A stretch of DNA of 64,000 bases from Arachnopeziza araneosa (lineage: Eukaryota > Ascomycota > Leotiomycetes > Helotiales > Arachnopezizaceae): the NCBI GenBank assembly GCA_003988855.1, contig QYAI01000017.1, forward strand, positions 124,001-188,000, written 5' to 3'. Both the position numbers and the translations under genes were made by a program. This document shows, in pieces, positions 34,556 to 45,275 of the stretch. Position 1 is the stretch's first letter, and every line of letters begins with the position of its first letter. The notes under the pieces are model-generated. The model saw only the letters and a program-made list of their open reading frames with translations, was not told where the DNA came from and made no database searches.

Positions 34556-34611
34556 GATGGGGAATCCGAGGGCTACAACATATGGCCTGCCCACACTAAG
34601 AACGACTCGAT

Positions 34612-35094
34612 ATGGAAGTGGATGCTATCTTCTCGATCCGAGAAGGCGAGGCGACGATTCGACCATGGCTCTGGGCAGAACACTATCCACAAGATGAATC
34701 TTACGGCATAGATTGAACTGGCCAACTCTACGGTACAAGAATGGATGTTCATTCAACAGACGAGCCAGCCATAAGAAGCACTACCTGCTTAGAAATGGTT
34801 GCTTCTCCTCTTAGCATCGAGAGGCACCGAACCCAGCATTGAAGAGAGTGATACTTCATTGCTACGGAACCGGAGGCGAATAATTCGGAATATGACACGC
34901 AAACTTTAGACGACGAAATAGAAAGCCTCAATCTAGATATAATCACTGATGACTTCAAACCTCCCTCCCATGAAAATCTCAAGTCCATTATCCTCAACCC
35001 CAAATCCCCACCCCACCTCTCCTCTTCCACAACCCTCAAGAAAGACAAATCTCCATTACCAAAAAGAAGTCGAGAATCGAGCCAACCTGCTTAA
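34612..35094 (+). pseudogene. Open frame broken only by TGA codons (unrecognised)
   Basis: From an ATG at 34612 one frame runs 160 codons to TAA at 35092-35094 and is interrupted only three times, each by TGA (34714-34716, 34840-34842, 34849-34851). The start (EGEATIRPWLWAEHYPQDES) and the end (TLDDEIESLNLDIITDDFKP, then KSPLPKRSRESSQP) look like real protein. I see no GT..AG introns that remove the stops. I do not recognise the family. It could be a decayed gene or an exon set with an intron I missed. Confidence 0.35.
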
Positions 35095-35321
35095 AATATC
35101 CACTCTCCCCCTCCCACCCATCTCAACCTCAACCTTGATCTTACCCAGAGCCAGCAAACATACCTGCCTACCCCGATGCTGGATACCAATCCAAGTCCAA
35201 GTCCAAGGGGATCTCGTCACATCCCAGGAGCAGAACCTCTCTCCACTCAGAAAGCAACAAGGGGCAGCAGACCACTTGATTTCATCCACTTGGACATGCA
35301 CCTCTCTGCAATGTCTTGCAA

Positions 35322-35334
35322 CTCTCTCTCTCTC

Positions 35335-35430
<96 letters not shown>

Positions 35431-35447
35431 TCTCCCTCTCTCTCTTT
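35322..35447 (+). repeat. (CT)n microsatellite with CCCT interruptions
   Basis: About 125 bp of CT dinucleotides with several CCCTCT interruptions. It opens false reading frames in all three phases on both strands (poly Leu-Ser and Glu-Arg). Confidence 0.97.
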
Positions 35448-35791
35448 TCCTGAAGAGAAAGGAAAATAAGCGGTTGTGATATATTTCATTCATTCATTCA
35501 TTCATAGACCGAGGGGGGGGAAATCTTGGGGTCTTCTGATCCCGTGGCATTGCGATTCGGACCCGTCCCAGGTTGACCGCACGCAGCCAGAGGAAATGGG
35601 TCAATCATGCAGAGGTTTGCGAGTGAGGAGAGGGGAACGCAGAAGATGAGAGTGCAGTGCAGATTATGCCTCCCTAACGCCTAACACCAGTTCAAATCAC
35701 GCTATCCTGACCCATCACGTCCTCCCATTCATCAATCATCACGCCGTCTAAGCAGTCTGGGTCGCGAGCCCTCCCTTCCTCCCATCCCCTC

Positions 35792-36231
35792 TTAATTGAC
35801 ATTACACAGCAGCTCCGCCTCCAGGATGAACTTGCCCTCCTTGTACTTCTCACTCGCCTCAAACGCCTTGTCGTATTTCCAGCCCACGCAATCGCCGCAC
35901 TGCCGGCAGCTGATGTCGCGGACGATGTGCCGCCCCGTGGTCATGTTGCGTTCGGATGCTTCGCCGTTCGTGACGTTGACGACCGAGGAGAAGAGGTATG
36001 CCTTTCCGTGTTGGCCGCGGAAATTCTGGGGAGGCGTTAGAAAGGGGTGGGAGATTGAGAGGGGATGGAATGGGAGGGAGAGACGGGAGGAGGACGCAGG
36101 TAGAGGAGAAGAGAAGAGAACAGGATACATACCCGCGATATAATATCCTCATGATTACTCAGATGAGCCTTACAGTTCTTGCAGCCGTAGATCTTGGGGG
36201 AATTGAGGTAGACATTGTACGAGAGACCCAT
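35792..36231 (-). CDS. Yippee family zinc-binding protein
   Basis: Two exons, 36231-36133 and 36025-35792, joined over a 107-nt intron (GTATGT..CCCAG, phase 0) give 333 nt and 110 aa, the normal length for the family. The Yippee fold of the Mis18/cereblon superfamily is complete: MGLSYNVYLNSPKIYGCKNC with CxxC at 17/20, HLSNHEDIISRNFRGQHGKAYLF (trimmed core NFRGQHGKAYLF), GRHIVRDISCRQC with the second CxxC at 73/76, then VGWKYDKAFEASEKYKEGKF and ELL. The four cysteines bind zinc. Yippee proteins are conserved from fungi to man; roles are poorly defined (nuclear, centrosomal, ubiquitin-ligase-linked in animals). Note that the longer frame 36130-35792 includes intron sequence. Confidence 0.94.
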
Positions 36232-37186
36232 CTTGCCAGCTTGCTTGCTTCCACTTACTCTCTCTCTCTCTTTTCTCTTGATATCCCTCCCTAATCTCTC
36301 TTCCTATCCCAATCCTTTTTCCTCGCTATGCTGTTGCAGAACGACGTTGGCTCGCTCGCCGTATCTATATGCCGACGCTGCTCCTCCGGATATATCAGCC
36401 CCTCAGCACGGTTCGCAGGTTCGGCGCCAACGTGCGGTCGAGATGGAGACGGACGGACTGTCGCCGTACGGAACCTGTGACGAGCGAGCGATGGCGTCGC
36501 GTCAGGGCGCGCTGGGTCGAGAGCCAGTGAAGTTGGGTGTGCGGTGCTCTCTCCTCGGGAGTGCGGTAGGTCTCTGCACCTTGTTCTCGCGCTGTGCTGT
36601 GCGGTGCTGCGCTGTGCGGTGCGGTTCTATGCTGTGCTACCTGCTGCTAATGTGAGGTAACGTGAGATGTCGTCCAGGCTAGACGGTCACAAGGCTGTGT
36701 CGCCGAGTTGGGTTGGGTTAGGATATATGTCCCTTGTGTGGTGGGGTCAGGCTTCTTATCGAGTGGGCTTGGCCTGGTTAGAAAGGAACAGAGCCTGAGC
36801 AGCTGAGCCAGGGGGTTCTAGACTGTGAGGATGGCAAAAGGAAAACTAAGGCATAAGTCCTCTTTGTCTAGATCTATCTACAGTACTCTCTTTTTGAAAT
36901 AAACCGAGCCACGACGTAGGCATCTTATCATTCAACCCAGGATTTCAAGCAAAACTCTCTTCAGCGTCAAGTAGCCTTGATCACTTCTCACAGCGTGAAA
37001 CCATTGCATCTCAAATGAATGTATTTCCATCTTGTAATAGGAGGGATTTAGTTGGTGTTCTGCACGCCTTCATATCCATGTTACGCCAAACCCCTGTCCT
37101 TCCTCGGTTAAACTCTCCTTCAGAACATGTACAAAGAATGAAGACTTCACGCTTCCCAAACCATTGAAGTAACTGATATTACCCTC
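36232..37186. other. Intergenic upstream of the Yippee gene
   Basis: CT-rich just upstream of the start (typical fungal core promoter), then GCGCTGTGCGGTGC-type repeats at 36585-36630. The frame 36215-36655 starts in this promoter and is not supported. Confidence 0.45.
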
Positions 37187-39083
37187 CTACCACGAGAAAG
37201 CTTCTTCCACAAAGTCAATGTTACTCCTCTCTTGCCTCTCCCTCACTGCCCTTCGAACATCATCACTCAAATTTCCTGGTCCACAAACGCTGACACCCAT
37301 CGCACCAACCTGTCCTGCAATCTCGGTATCCATGATCGCGGCAACGTTTGGTCGTCCGGGAAACATCTGAACTGTGGCGCTCGGGCTATGGATCTCCTTC
37401 GTGCTCCTTGGTCTACTCACAAAGAGCATGATCCTTAAGACATCGCGTCTCTTATCCATCGCTAGGATGGATGTCATCCAAGGACGGATCCATTCTAGGT
37501 GTTCGGGAGACTGAATGATCCAAACGAGGAGAATCTTGCGCGTTGCGACTGAGTTGGAGGAGTAGCCTGCGACGAGGTTGCGAACATGTGGGACCTGTTG
37601 AGTGATTCCTACGCCACCAGCGAAGAGGACTACGGTGCCATATGAAGTCATGGAATGCATTCCTCCGTATGGACCTTCAGCGAAGACTTTGGTGACAAAT
37701 CTTCCATCTGGAGCAGCTTCTGCTTTCTTGAAGAGGCTACGAGTGAAGCCGGTACGTTCACGGACGATGAATGACATGGTTGTCTTCTTCATGGCGAGGA
37801 TATCCTGTCGATTCATAGCGAGCTTCTCTGAGTCAAGGGACTCCGCTTCTTCGGACCAGGCAACGGAGAAAGGGTGAGATTGAGTAAATCCAATGCTAGG
37901 AATGTAGAGGTATGCGTGTTGGCCAGCCTTGAAGGTCCAAGGACGGGGCATATCGATAGTCACACGGCACGCATTACCCGGAAGGGCTTCAACAACAGCT
38001 TTAGACCCCAAGCCATTGCGGTAAAGGTTCTTGACGACTCGGAGTGCACGCTCGAAGGTCCAGGTGGTGAAGACACCCACCAAGATTGTGGTTTGAGGTA
38101 AGCCGGCAAGCTTCAAGTGGAACCACACGGTGATCAGCACGAGTATAGCAAGGGCGATATGTAGGTTCTTGAATATTTCGTAAAAGGCGTGACGAAGAAT
38201 GGAGTTGGCTTGGACGGCTATTGTGACAAAAGCGATGAGAGCCTAAATATGTTAGTCGAGTACGAGAAGAGCGTGGCGGAGGCTTACAATGAAACCCATC
38301 AAGATGGTCTGGGAGTCCTTGATTTCTTTCAGAACAGTAGCCCATCCTCCAGACCTGACGGTGGCAGCAGCCCAAGCAGCGGCATGAGCAATAACCTCCA
38401 GCACCACGATTCTTCCAAACCATCTGTGCAGTAAGTTAAAGGTGTCAAATGAGAGATTCAACCACTTGATCAAGGGATTGTTGCGTCCAGCCATAACAAA
38501 CAATGGGATCTATCCTGTCAGCACGTGATATAGCTCTAGACGATCCACATACCATGTTTACCACAGCCAAGATTCCCGTCCTATTTCTCAACTCTCGAGC
38601 CGCAGTAGCATAGGCAGCACTCCAATTCACGCTGACTACGCAGAAGGCAACGTTGGTAGCAAAATATCCTGCAATGAAAGCCAATTGCAATCTCGTGGGG
38701 AGGGCCCCAACATTGATGGCCGAACTGAGCTGGAATTCGCGATTGTGCCTCTTCCTGAAGACTGGGGCGTACAAGACGTGTTTTTTGAATTTGGCAAAGG
38801 CCTCGGACGGCCTTGAAAAGTAGACTTGGGTATCATTGTTCAGGCACGTCAAGTGTCGAACATACTTGACCGTTTCCATGCCCACTCTCCATACTATCAA
38901 GGCCACGACGAGAGAGCCACAGATGATGAGAAGGTAATCCATGAAGTCCTGGTTGAAGGCAGCAGCGTGCTTGGCCTCGGCGGCAGCAGCGACGGCAGCA
39001 GCTCCCGTTGCTGCTGGTGGTCTCTGTGCCGAGGCCATCTGAGCGACGGCCAGGATGGTGAGGAATCGGGATGAAGAAGACAT
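37187..39083 (-). CDS. Ferric-chelate reductase (FRE family)
   Basis: A plasma-membrane flavocytochrome that reduces Fe(III) (or Cu(II)) outside the cell with NADPH from inside. Three exons, 39083-38553, 38509-38288 and 38242-37187, introns of 43 and 45 nt, give 602 aa. Start at 39083 gives a hydrophobic leader (RFLTILAVAQMASA); an upstream ATG at 39131 adds 16 residues. After an outer helix comes the ferric-reductase core with paired heme histidines, HRWFGRIVVLEVIAH and HAFYEIFKNLHIALA. The FAD domain has HAYLYIP and HPFSVAW, the NADPH domain AEGPYGG, LFAGGVGITQQVPHV and the C-terminal VCGPGNLSDDVRRAV. All the key motifs are present, so it should be active. The last residues FVEEAFSW end as in the family. 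Probably iron-regulated, but no GATA-type element was examined in detail. Confidence 0.93.
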
Positions 39084-39981
39084 GGTCGTAAGAATCGCCA
39101 GCGTGAAGGTGCAAGTCGTTTGACCTATCAATAGATCGAGTCTTTCGTGTATCGTTGAATTTTATTTTATTTTTTTCCCTCGGTCTGGCCACAGGTGAGT
39201 AAATTTTTTTTATCCCTCTCCTCCGCAAAGAATGTAGATGTCGAATCTCTGAGAAATGTCCCGCAGAGCACAGAAGATGCGAACCAAGAGCCGAAGCAGA
39301 GCAAATGCCGTTTACTTTCTATAAGATGGGCGATAGGGACGGTAGTGGGAAGATAACGTCTATGTCATGCAGCACGCAGCCCGTGATAAAGAGCGTCGAA
39401 ATGAAAAAAGGGCAACCCAAGTCAGAAGTCGAATGCCTGATTGACCATGAAGGGACCGGCGACCTGCCGATTGGGAGAGGAGGAGAAGGACAAGCGTCGA
39501 CCGGGTCAAGTACCGCGTCGAAACTGAGATAGATGAAGAAGAAGAAGAGGTGCAAACGGGGCACGGAGAATGTATATTGCTCGGAGACCTTGGCGCCAGT
39601 CGGGAAGTGATAGGAGAGGAGCAGGCGTGGCGCTGCCCGAAAAGATGGGCCAACGAGTGATGGTGGACGCAGGGGAGCATGAGAGAGAGGGAGGGGGAAG
39701 GGGTCTCGACCGCGTAGAGCTGCTAGTCGGTCAAGTGCTGGCTGAGCTTCTTCCTCTTCCTCATCCTCGTCCTGCTGGCGAAGAAAACGGTCAGCGTTGT
39801 GGCGTCTAAAGGGCAGGATAAAGCCGTTTCAGCTTCCCCTTGCCCCTGAAGCCACCACGCAGGTACCGAGTCGCTTCAACCCAATCGCTCCCACCAGACG
39901 GCCGGTCGCCTTTGTGCAGGCTCATGGTCCCAGCCATCATTGGATGGCGGTGGAGGACTCTCTGACCGTCAGCGAACGAAC

Positions 39982-40540
39982 ATCCATCCATCCATCCATC
40001 CGCTGAGGTGTTGTTGAATTATCCAGGCACGAAAAGAAGCAGAGAGAGACGGAGCGTCTGAGTCTGAGTCTGAGTCTGAGTCTGAGTCTACATCTACCAG
40101 TACTGTACGTCTACTCCGTACATGTGCATCATCGCGGTACACCCACCTCTCCTCTCGGTGCGGGTAAAATCTGTCTGCATTCCTCTCTCAGGTTACTACC
40201 TACCTACCTAGCTACCTACCTACCTACCTACCGTATCATCGTTTCACTTCCCGCCCAGGATGCTCTTCCCTCCCCTTCCTCGCTCTCGCCTTCCCTCCAC
40301 TGCCCTCCACTGCCCTCCCCTATCCCTCCCCCCCCACCCCAACCACAATCTCACCAAAACAGCAGCAGCAGCAGGCCTCCTTCACCTGAGATCTCAGTAA
40401 ACACGAAACAAAAACAAATAGTCCGTCTCTTATCCATCGCGCACCTGCCCGCATGCCCTTCTGAATCACTGCGGGTCGCAAACCCGCCTGCTACCCAGCG
40501 TCCATCATCATCATCATCGTCGTCGTCGTCGTCGTCGTTG
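39982..40540 (+). repeat. Cluster of microsatellites: CATC, TCTGAG, CTAC, ATC/GTC
   Basis: Within 560 bp lie a CCAT run (39982-40001), TCTGAG x about 5.5 (40057-40089), CTAC/TACC (about 40195-40232) and ATC followed by GTC triplets (40504-40538). Four different units side by side are unusual. Confidence 0.9.
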
Positions 40541-40619
40541 TTACTGTACCACCTCCAAGGCATGATGAAGTCTACGATTGCGCGACGCTTGAACGCGCAG
40601 TGAATGATGAACACACACG

Positions 40620-40622
<3 letters not shown>

Positions 40623-40684
<62 letters not shown>
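40623..40684 (+). repeat. (CT)n microsatellite, 31 copies
   Basis: 62 bp of perfect CT dinucleotide. It makes a false Leu-Ser reading frame at 40600-41097. Confidence 0.97.
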
Positions 40685-40686
<2 letters not shown>

Positions 40687-41893
40687 TCCACTCCCCCCTC
40701 TCCGAAATCATCTCCCGTCTCTCATCTCCGTCAACGCAACTGCGCCGTTTCCAGAACCATCACCATAACAATCTCTCACCTCGACGGGGGCCATGCCAGG
40801 AGGCACCAGATTGTCGCGTTTCCACCGCCTGGGTCCATCACTTCATCCATCAATCTCCTCGAGCCGGTCCATCTGGTCCCAACCGCGTGCGTCTTTCCGG
40901 GGCCTCTCCTCATCAAGGAGAGCAAGCCCGCCTCGAAGCTGTTTATCTGGCGAGCATCACCAGACGGGCCCGCGATGGAACCAACCACGAGAAGAAAAAA
41001 AAAAAACGATAGAAACACCACCGATCGGGATCCTCAATCTACCTGCGGTGGATGCGTGGCCAGTCCCACCACCCCCGCCCACGCATCGCCCATATGAGGC
41101 GGTCCCCACACCATCTCAACCCTTCACCCTTCCTCTTTCTGCGTCTATGCCTCGTTGATTAAACACTCTATGAACCTCCCCTATGATCCTTCAGCTCTAA
41201 CCTCTAAGTATGTGCCGTTGATTAGATTCTGTATGAATCAAACATCATCTATCTCGCTGTCACCCAATATCACGTTCTCCATCCGCACCGTTTAGTTGAG
41301 AGTGAAGTGGTTTACCTAGATTCCTAGAGCATATCATTGGCATCATGACTTATGCCGGCCATCTGTCTCGGACGGCAGTTGTTTCGAGAGCACTGTAGTA
41401 TCTTTGCCACGGCATCTGGATTTCATGCTACTATAATCAACTAACATATGTGAATATCAAAACTAGCATGAGAAACGACTACTTGACTCGTGCAACTCGA
41501 CGCCGGCCTTGTTTCTCCCGTGCACTCCCATGCGAAGAAAACACAAGATGACTATTTGTAGCGTGCACACCATAACTCCCATCCCCCACAATTTTGTGCA
41601 TTTGAGACGCTGATAGTCGCAATCTTGGTTGTCAAAGCCTCACCCAAGCCACCCGCGACGATCAGACACTCGACTCCGGCTCCGCTTCCACGTCCTCACT
41701 CTGAAAATGTTCTATCCATTCATTCATCACTAGGTTCTTATCAGATCCCTCTCATCCTCGAACTCCGTGCGTTTCGGGCTCGTCATAACTTTCCAAGAAG
41801 AGATGGTGTATCATCAAATATATCCGCCTCGTATGCCAAGAAAGAGATTCGTAAGTTCTAATCGAAGACCTGTACTAGCGATCTCGTGGCAAA

Positions 41894-44812
41894 TCAGATG
41901 CACAGTTCGTCTTCACTGTCGCTCATCTGCAACGCTGCCCTCTTCCTCGTGACAGTTCTTGTCGCCATTGTCCGAGTTGTCCGCTTGCATTGCTTCTCAT
42001 TACTATACTTATTCGTAATCTCCTTCAGAGCCTGATCGTTTGGTGAAGCCGACGAGGTGGAAGAACTTGAGACACTCAAGAAACTGAGCTCGTCATCACT
42101 CTCTTCAAACACCTCCCACGCTTGACTCGATTGCAACGCTCGTCGACCAAGTCTAGGCGCTCGGTCAACAAACTCCCGTTGGATCATAGGTGAGCTATTA
42201 GCTGATGAAATAGACAGCAGTGAACCACCCGAAGAGTTGAAGAGATGATAGGATTGGCGACTCCGGAAGAGTTTCCGACTAATCCTAGGTGTGCGAGAAA
42301 CAATGCGTCGTGTGGACTGAGGTAGTCTTAGTGCTGGACTTGAAGTCCTTTCTGGGGACTCGACGGAGACCTTTGATTCATCGTAGAATGACATTTCTAT
42401 TTCTTCGGCCTCTTCCATTTCGCTATCAGGCTGCTCGGACTCAACTTCTTCAGTCTCTCCTTCGTCTCCCAACTGACTGTTCTCATCTGATGTCTGCCTA
42501 CGATGATTAACTTGCTCGTCACTCGTATTGATTTCGGGAGACATTGAGCCAAACTCATCTCCACTATCGGAATTTCTGGATTGAAGCGAGTCTTGCCCCT
42601 CTTCCAAATCTGTTAAGATCTTGATGATTTCATGTCTTGAGCTACTCGAAGGTCTCGGGCCGTTATCGTTAAGTCCTTCGAGCTCATCGATATTGTCACT
42701 GAATATAAATAAGTGAGGAACAACAGATGGCGTCTGCTCAACCTTCTGTCGCAAGTTCGGCGGTGGCCTAAATGGTGAGTCTTCATCCGATTCAATGTCG
42801 ATTATATGTCCCCGCTTTACACCACTGGTCCCAGGCGTTGCTGTCACCCATTCCCCGATTCCCTCTTCCCAGCGGAATCCACTTCTATTCTCTTCATCAC
42901 TATCTGACGACTCTAAAAGACTCGATTCGACTTCTGCTGATCGAAAACAGTAGGTTGCATCCATACTTGCCGCATAATCGATATGTTGATGTTCTGGAAC
43001 TTTTCGTGCAAAGATAAAAGCACTGTCGACAACCAAACCTTTCATGGCACGACTTTTCTCTTGATCGCAAGCCAGGATTTCAAGTCGAAGATGAATTTGT
43101 TGAAGATGTTCAAACCCTAAACTCGAAGCACCTCTACCACAACATCGAGCAACCTGGCAGATAAACATCGCAGCTTGAGCAGAATTGGTAGATTGGCTCA
43201 ATTTTCCGCCCAATAATTTTGATAATTCTGTCACCAATTCCTCTATCTTAGGACTACAATTTCGGTCGTCTTGAACAACGACATTTGCCAAGAGCAACAA
43301 AAGATAAGCGGCATCCGATCGCTTTGGCGTTGCGCGGCTCTGAAGCATGCAAGTTGCCAACAAAGTTGTAAGTTGAGATTCTTCTGGTACAACATCTCGA
43401 TCGATCTCTGGCTGTGTTCCTCTGGATAGCAGAATGATGGAGCATAAGGTCGTGAGAAGGCTAGAGAATGTATTGCGGACTGCATCGGCCATGGCATTCG
43501 GAGTACCAACCGCGCTCGAGAAATTTAAGAGCTTTAGTAATGAATTTTCCATGAAACCAAGAACATCGTTATCCAAAGCGTCCGGAGTGAGGCATTGTAT
43601 TAAACCAAACCAGAAATATCCAAAATCCTTAGTGGCTAACCATTCCAGCGGCAACCGATCCTCCAAAATTAAACGGGACATCTCTCTTAAGTGAAAAGTG
43701 ATCCGACTTGTGTGCTGTGTGAATTTCCAAAGCATCGATAGGGGCTTGCTGGCTTGTTCATTGAACACCCTAGGCTTTGGAAATTTGGTTGAGATGAGAA
43801 GCGCCGAGAGAAGTGCTTGGCCTTCGTCGACCGCTTCCATATGGATGCATAAAGAGATCAGAATTCCACAGAATTGTACGTCCAATACCCCTAAAGTTAT
43901 AGCATCGCTAATGACTTGTATTCCATGAGCTCGAACAATGACACTCAACCGTTTCCAACCATAACCCGATGATCCGTACGCCTCCAAGTCATCATATACT
44001 TCTACTGTAATATCTCTATTCTCAATTGCTGATTTGCTTCCCGTTTCTTCCACGTAAGCTTTTAACAAAGCCTCCTGTTCATTAATGTAGCGTGGAACTG
44101 CTCTAAGTGCCATTGATAATAGACTTCTCCCCCGCTTCGAGTCTGATGCAAGTACAGATTGCTTGGTCGCGCGAAGTAATGTTTCGAGTCCATTGTATAT
44201 TCCTTCATACGTCGAATATCGAGTCGCAGTCGTGGAATTTCGTATTTCTCGTAAGGTACCCGATAGTTGGAATTCTACATCAGTCGTACTATGATAAGTC
44301 TTTCTGCGTTTGACTTTCGCTACCTGTTGACTAGCCTCGACATTCATTGAGGTTGGAATTGATTCGTCGGTCGGGTATGGTCCTCTTGCCCGGGTGAGTA
44401 CAGGTGTAGGAACCATTAATTCACCAGGAATAAATGATTTCCTCCCCTTTGTAAGTACTTTTGACCCGTGATCATTCGCTGCTTTTCTTCCTTTGGTGGA
44501 GTACGTCTTGATGACTCGCTTCTTTCCTTTCAGCCAGTCCTCGTCACCAGCCTTTCCATCGCCCCGTCTGCTCCCTAAACAGCTTGATGAGTTCCTGCAA
44601 ATTGTATCCGGTCTATTTTGTTGTTGGAATCGAGCAAGATCCTTGGTGAGAATAGCAACTCTGGACGTCAGAGCTCGCAGCAATCTGTGGCATCTAGCCG
44701 CCGTCCATTCCTTCTCTTGGTCTCCATGTAGCTGTCTGGTGTTGACTGAAGCTTCTGGTCTTCGGACTGAGGTATATGAATGCAAGTTATGGCTCCCTCC
44801 TATTAAATCCAT
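41894..44812 (-). CDS. Large conserved-looking protein of unknown function, acidic C-terminus
   Basis: A single-exon gene of 972 aa. No domain I can name. Seen: an N-terminal helix EWTAARCHRLLRALTSRV, a basic region (KGKKRVIKTYSTKGRK, KVKRRKTYH) that may be a nuclear signal, a long helical middle (about 190-640) with TYEGIYNGLETLLRATKQS, YDDLEAYGSSGYGWKRLSVI and CGILISLCIHMEAV, resembling ARM/HEAT-type packing, and a Ser/Glu-rich acidic last third (SDSDEENRSG, DEGETEEVESEQPDSEMEE) with a short Arg-rich patch RRIVSRTPRISRKLFRSR. It ends SDSEDELCI. A nuclear or chromatin protein is the best guess. I considered Wapl/Rad61 and do not claim it. Start at 44812 is the first ATG. Divergent from CLU1. 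Confidence 0.7.
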   Translation of the reverse strand: MDLIGGSHNLHSYTSVRRPEASVNTRQLHGDQEKEWTAARCHRLLRALTSRVAILTKDLARFQQQNRPDTICRNSSSCLGSRRGDGKAGDEDWLKGKKRVIKTYSTKGRKAANDHGSKVLTKGRKSFIPGELMVPTPVLTRARGPYPTDESIPTSMNVEASQQVAKVKRRKTYHSTTDVEFQLSGTLREIRNSTTATRYSTYEGIYNGLETLLRATKQSVLASDSKRGRSLLSMALRAVPRYINEQEALLKAYVEETGSKSAIENRDITVEVYDDLEAYGSSGYGWKRLSVIVRAHGIQVISDAITLGVLDVQFCGILISLCIHMEAVDEGQALLSALLISTKFPKPRVFNEQASKPLSMLWKFTQHTSRITFHLREMSRLILEDRLPLEWLATKDFGYFWFGLIQCLTPDALDNDVLGFMENSLLKLLNFSSAVGTPNAMADAVRNTFSSLLTTLCSIILLSRGTQPEIDRDVVPEESQLTTLLATCMLQSRATPKRSDAAYLLLLLANVVVQDDRNCSPKIEELVTELSKLLGGKLSQSTNSAQAAMFICQVARCCGRGASSLGFEHLQQIHLRLEILACDQEKSRAMKGLVVDSAFIFARKVPEHQHIDYAASMDATYCFRSAEVESSLLESSDSDEENRSGFRWEEGIGEWVTATPGTSGVKRGHIIDIESDEDSPFRPPPNLRQKVEQTPSVVPHLFIFSDNIDELEGLNDNGPRPSSSSRHEIIKILTDLEEGQDSLQSRNSDSGDEFGSMSPEINTSDEQVNHRRQTSDENSQLGDEGETEEVESEQPDSEMEEAEEIEMSFYDESKVSVESPERTSSPALRLPQSTRRIVSRTPRISRKLFRSRQSYHLFNSSGGSLLSISSANSSPMIQREFVDRAPRLGRRALQSSQAWEVFEESDDELSFLSVSSSSTSSASPNDQALKEITNKYSNEKQCKRTTRTMATRTVTRKRAALQMSDSEDELCI

Positions 44813-45275
44813 ATCGAAATTCCTACTTTAAGAATTACTTCATACTGCAAAACAAAACCCCGCGAACCACAACTTACCTGCAAATGCTAGAGCAATTTTC
44901 ATAACGATAGAGTAAAACAATCAATCAATGCCAATAGTATATCTAGCAATATGATGTGCAAAGCAATGATTGCAAAGTTGAATGTTGTTGATATATCGCC
45001 AGCTTTGATGATGCAGCAGAACGTGCAAAAGTAAACAAAACATCAGGTGAACAAGGGACCCCTGCAAGCTTCCCGCTTCGACCCGAATAAAAATCTTTCG
45101 AGAGACTCAGTTTGTATTGAAACCTCCCCTGAGATTTCTTGCCCCCAATTCTCCTTTTCTTCTTCTCCTACAAAAGTTCCGGCGTATTTGTTTCGTCTGC
45201 AAGTCTCCTGCAGTCTTCGTTTTCTGTGTTCAATTGGTTTCTTCCATTTCTGAGCTCTATTCCCGTGTATTCAAC
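44813..45275. promoter_or_regulatory. Divergent promoter, 972-aa protein gene / CLU1
   Basis: 463 bp between the two starts. The half next to CLU1 is CT-rich (TCTTCTTCTCC near 45160), as in many fungal core promoters. Confidence 0.5.

Larger units (their letters stand above)
39084..41893. other. Long intergenic region rich in simple repeats
   Basis: 2.8 kb upstream of the ferric reductase and downstream of the 972-aa gene. Frames such as 40124-40603 and 40600-41097 are built on microsatellites. Repeats are listed separately. A long GC/CT-rich leader of the reductase gene is likely. Confidence 0.5.

Noticed and set aside
35056..35493. Minus-strand frame of 145 codons rich in Arg-Glu (and plus-strand Leu-Ser frames)
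   Set aside because: Produced by the (CT)n microsatellite, which is open in all phases.
41894..44812. Identification as Wapl/Rad61 cohesin regulator
   Set aside because: Only general layout fits; I could not see the Wapl domain signature.
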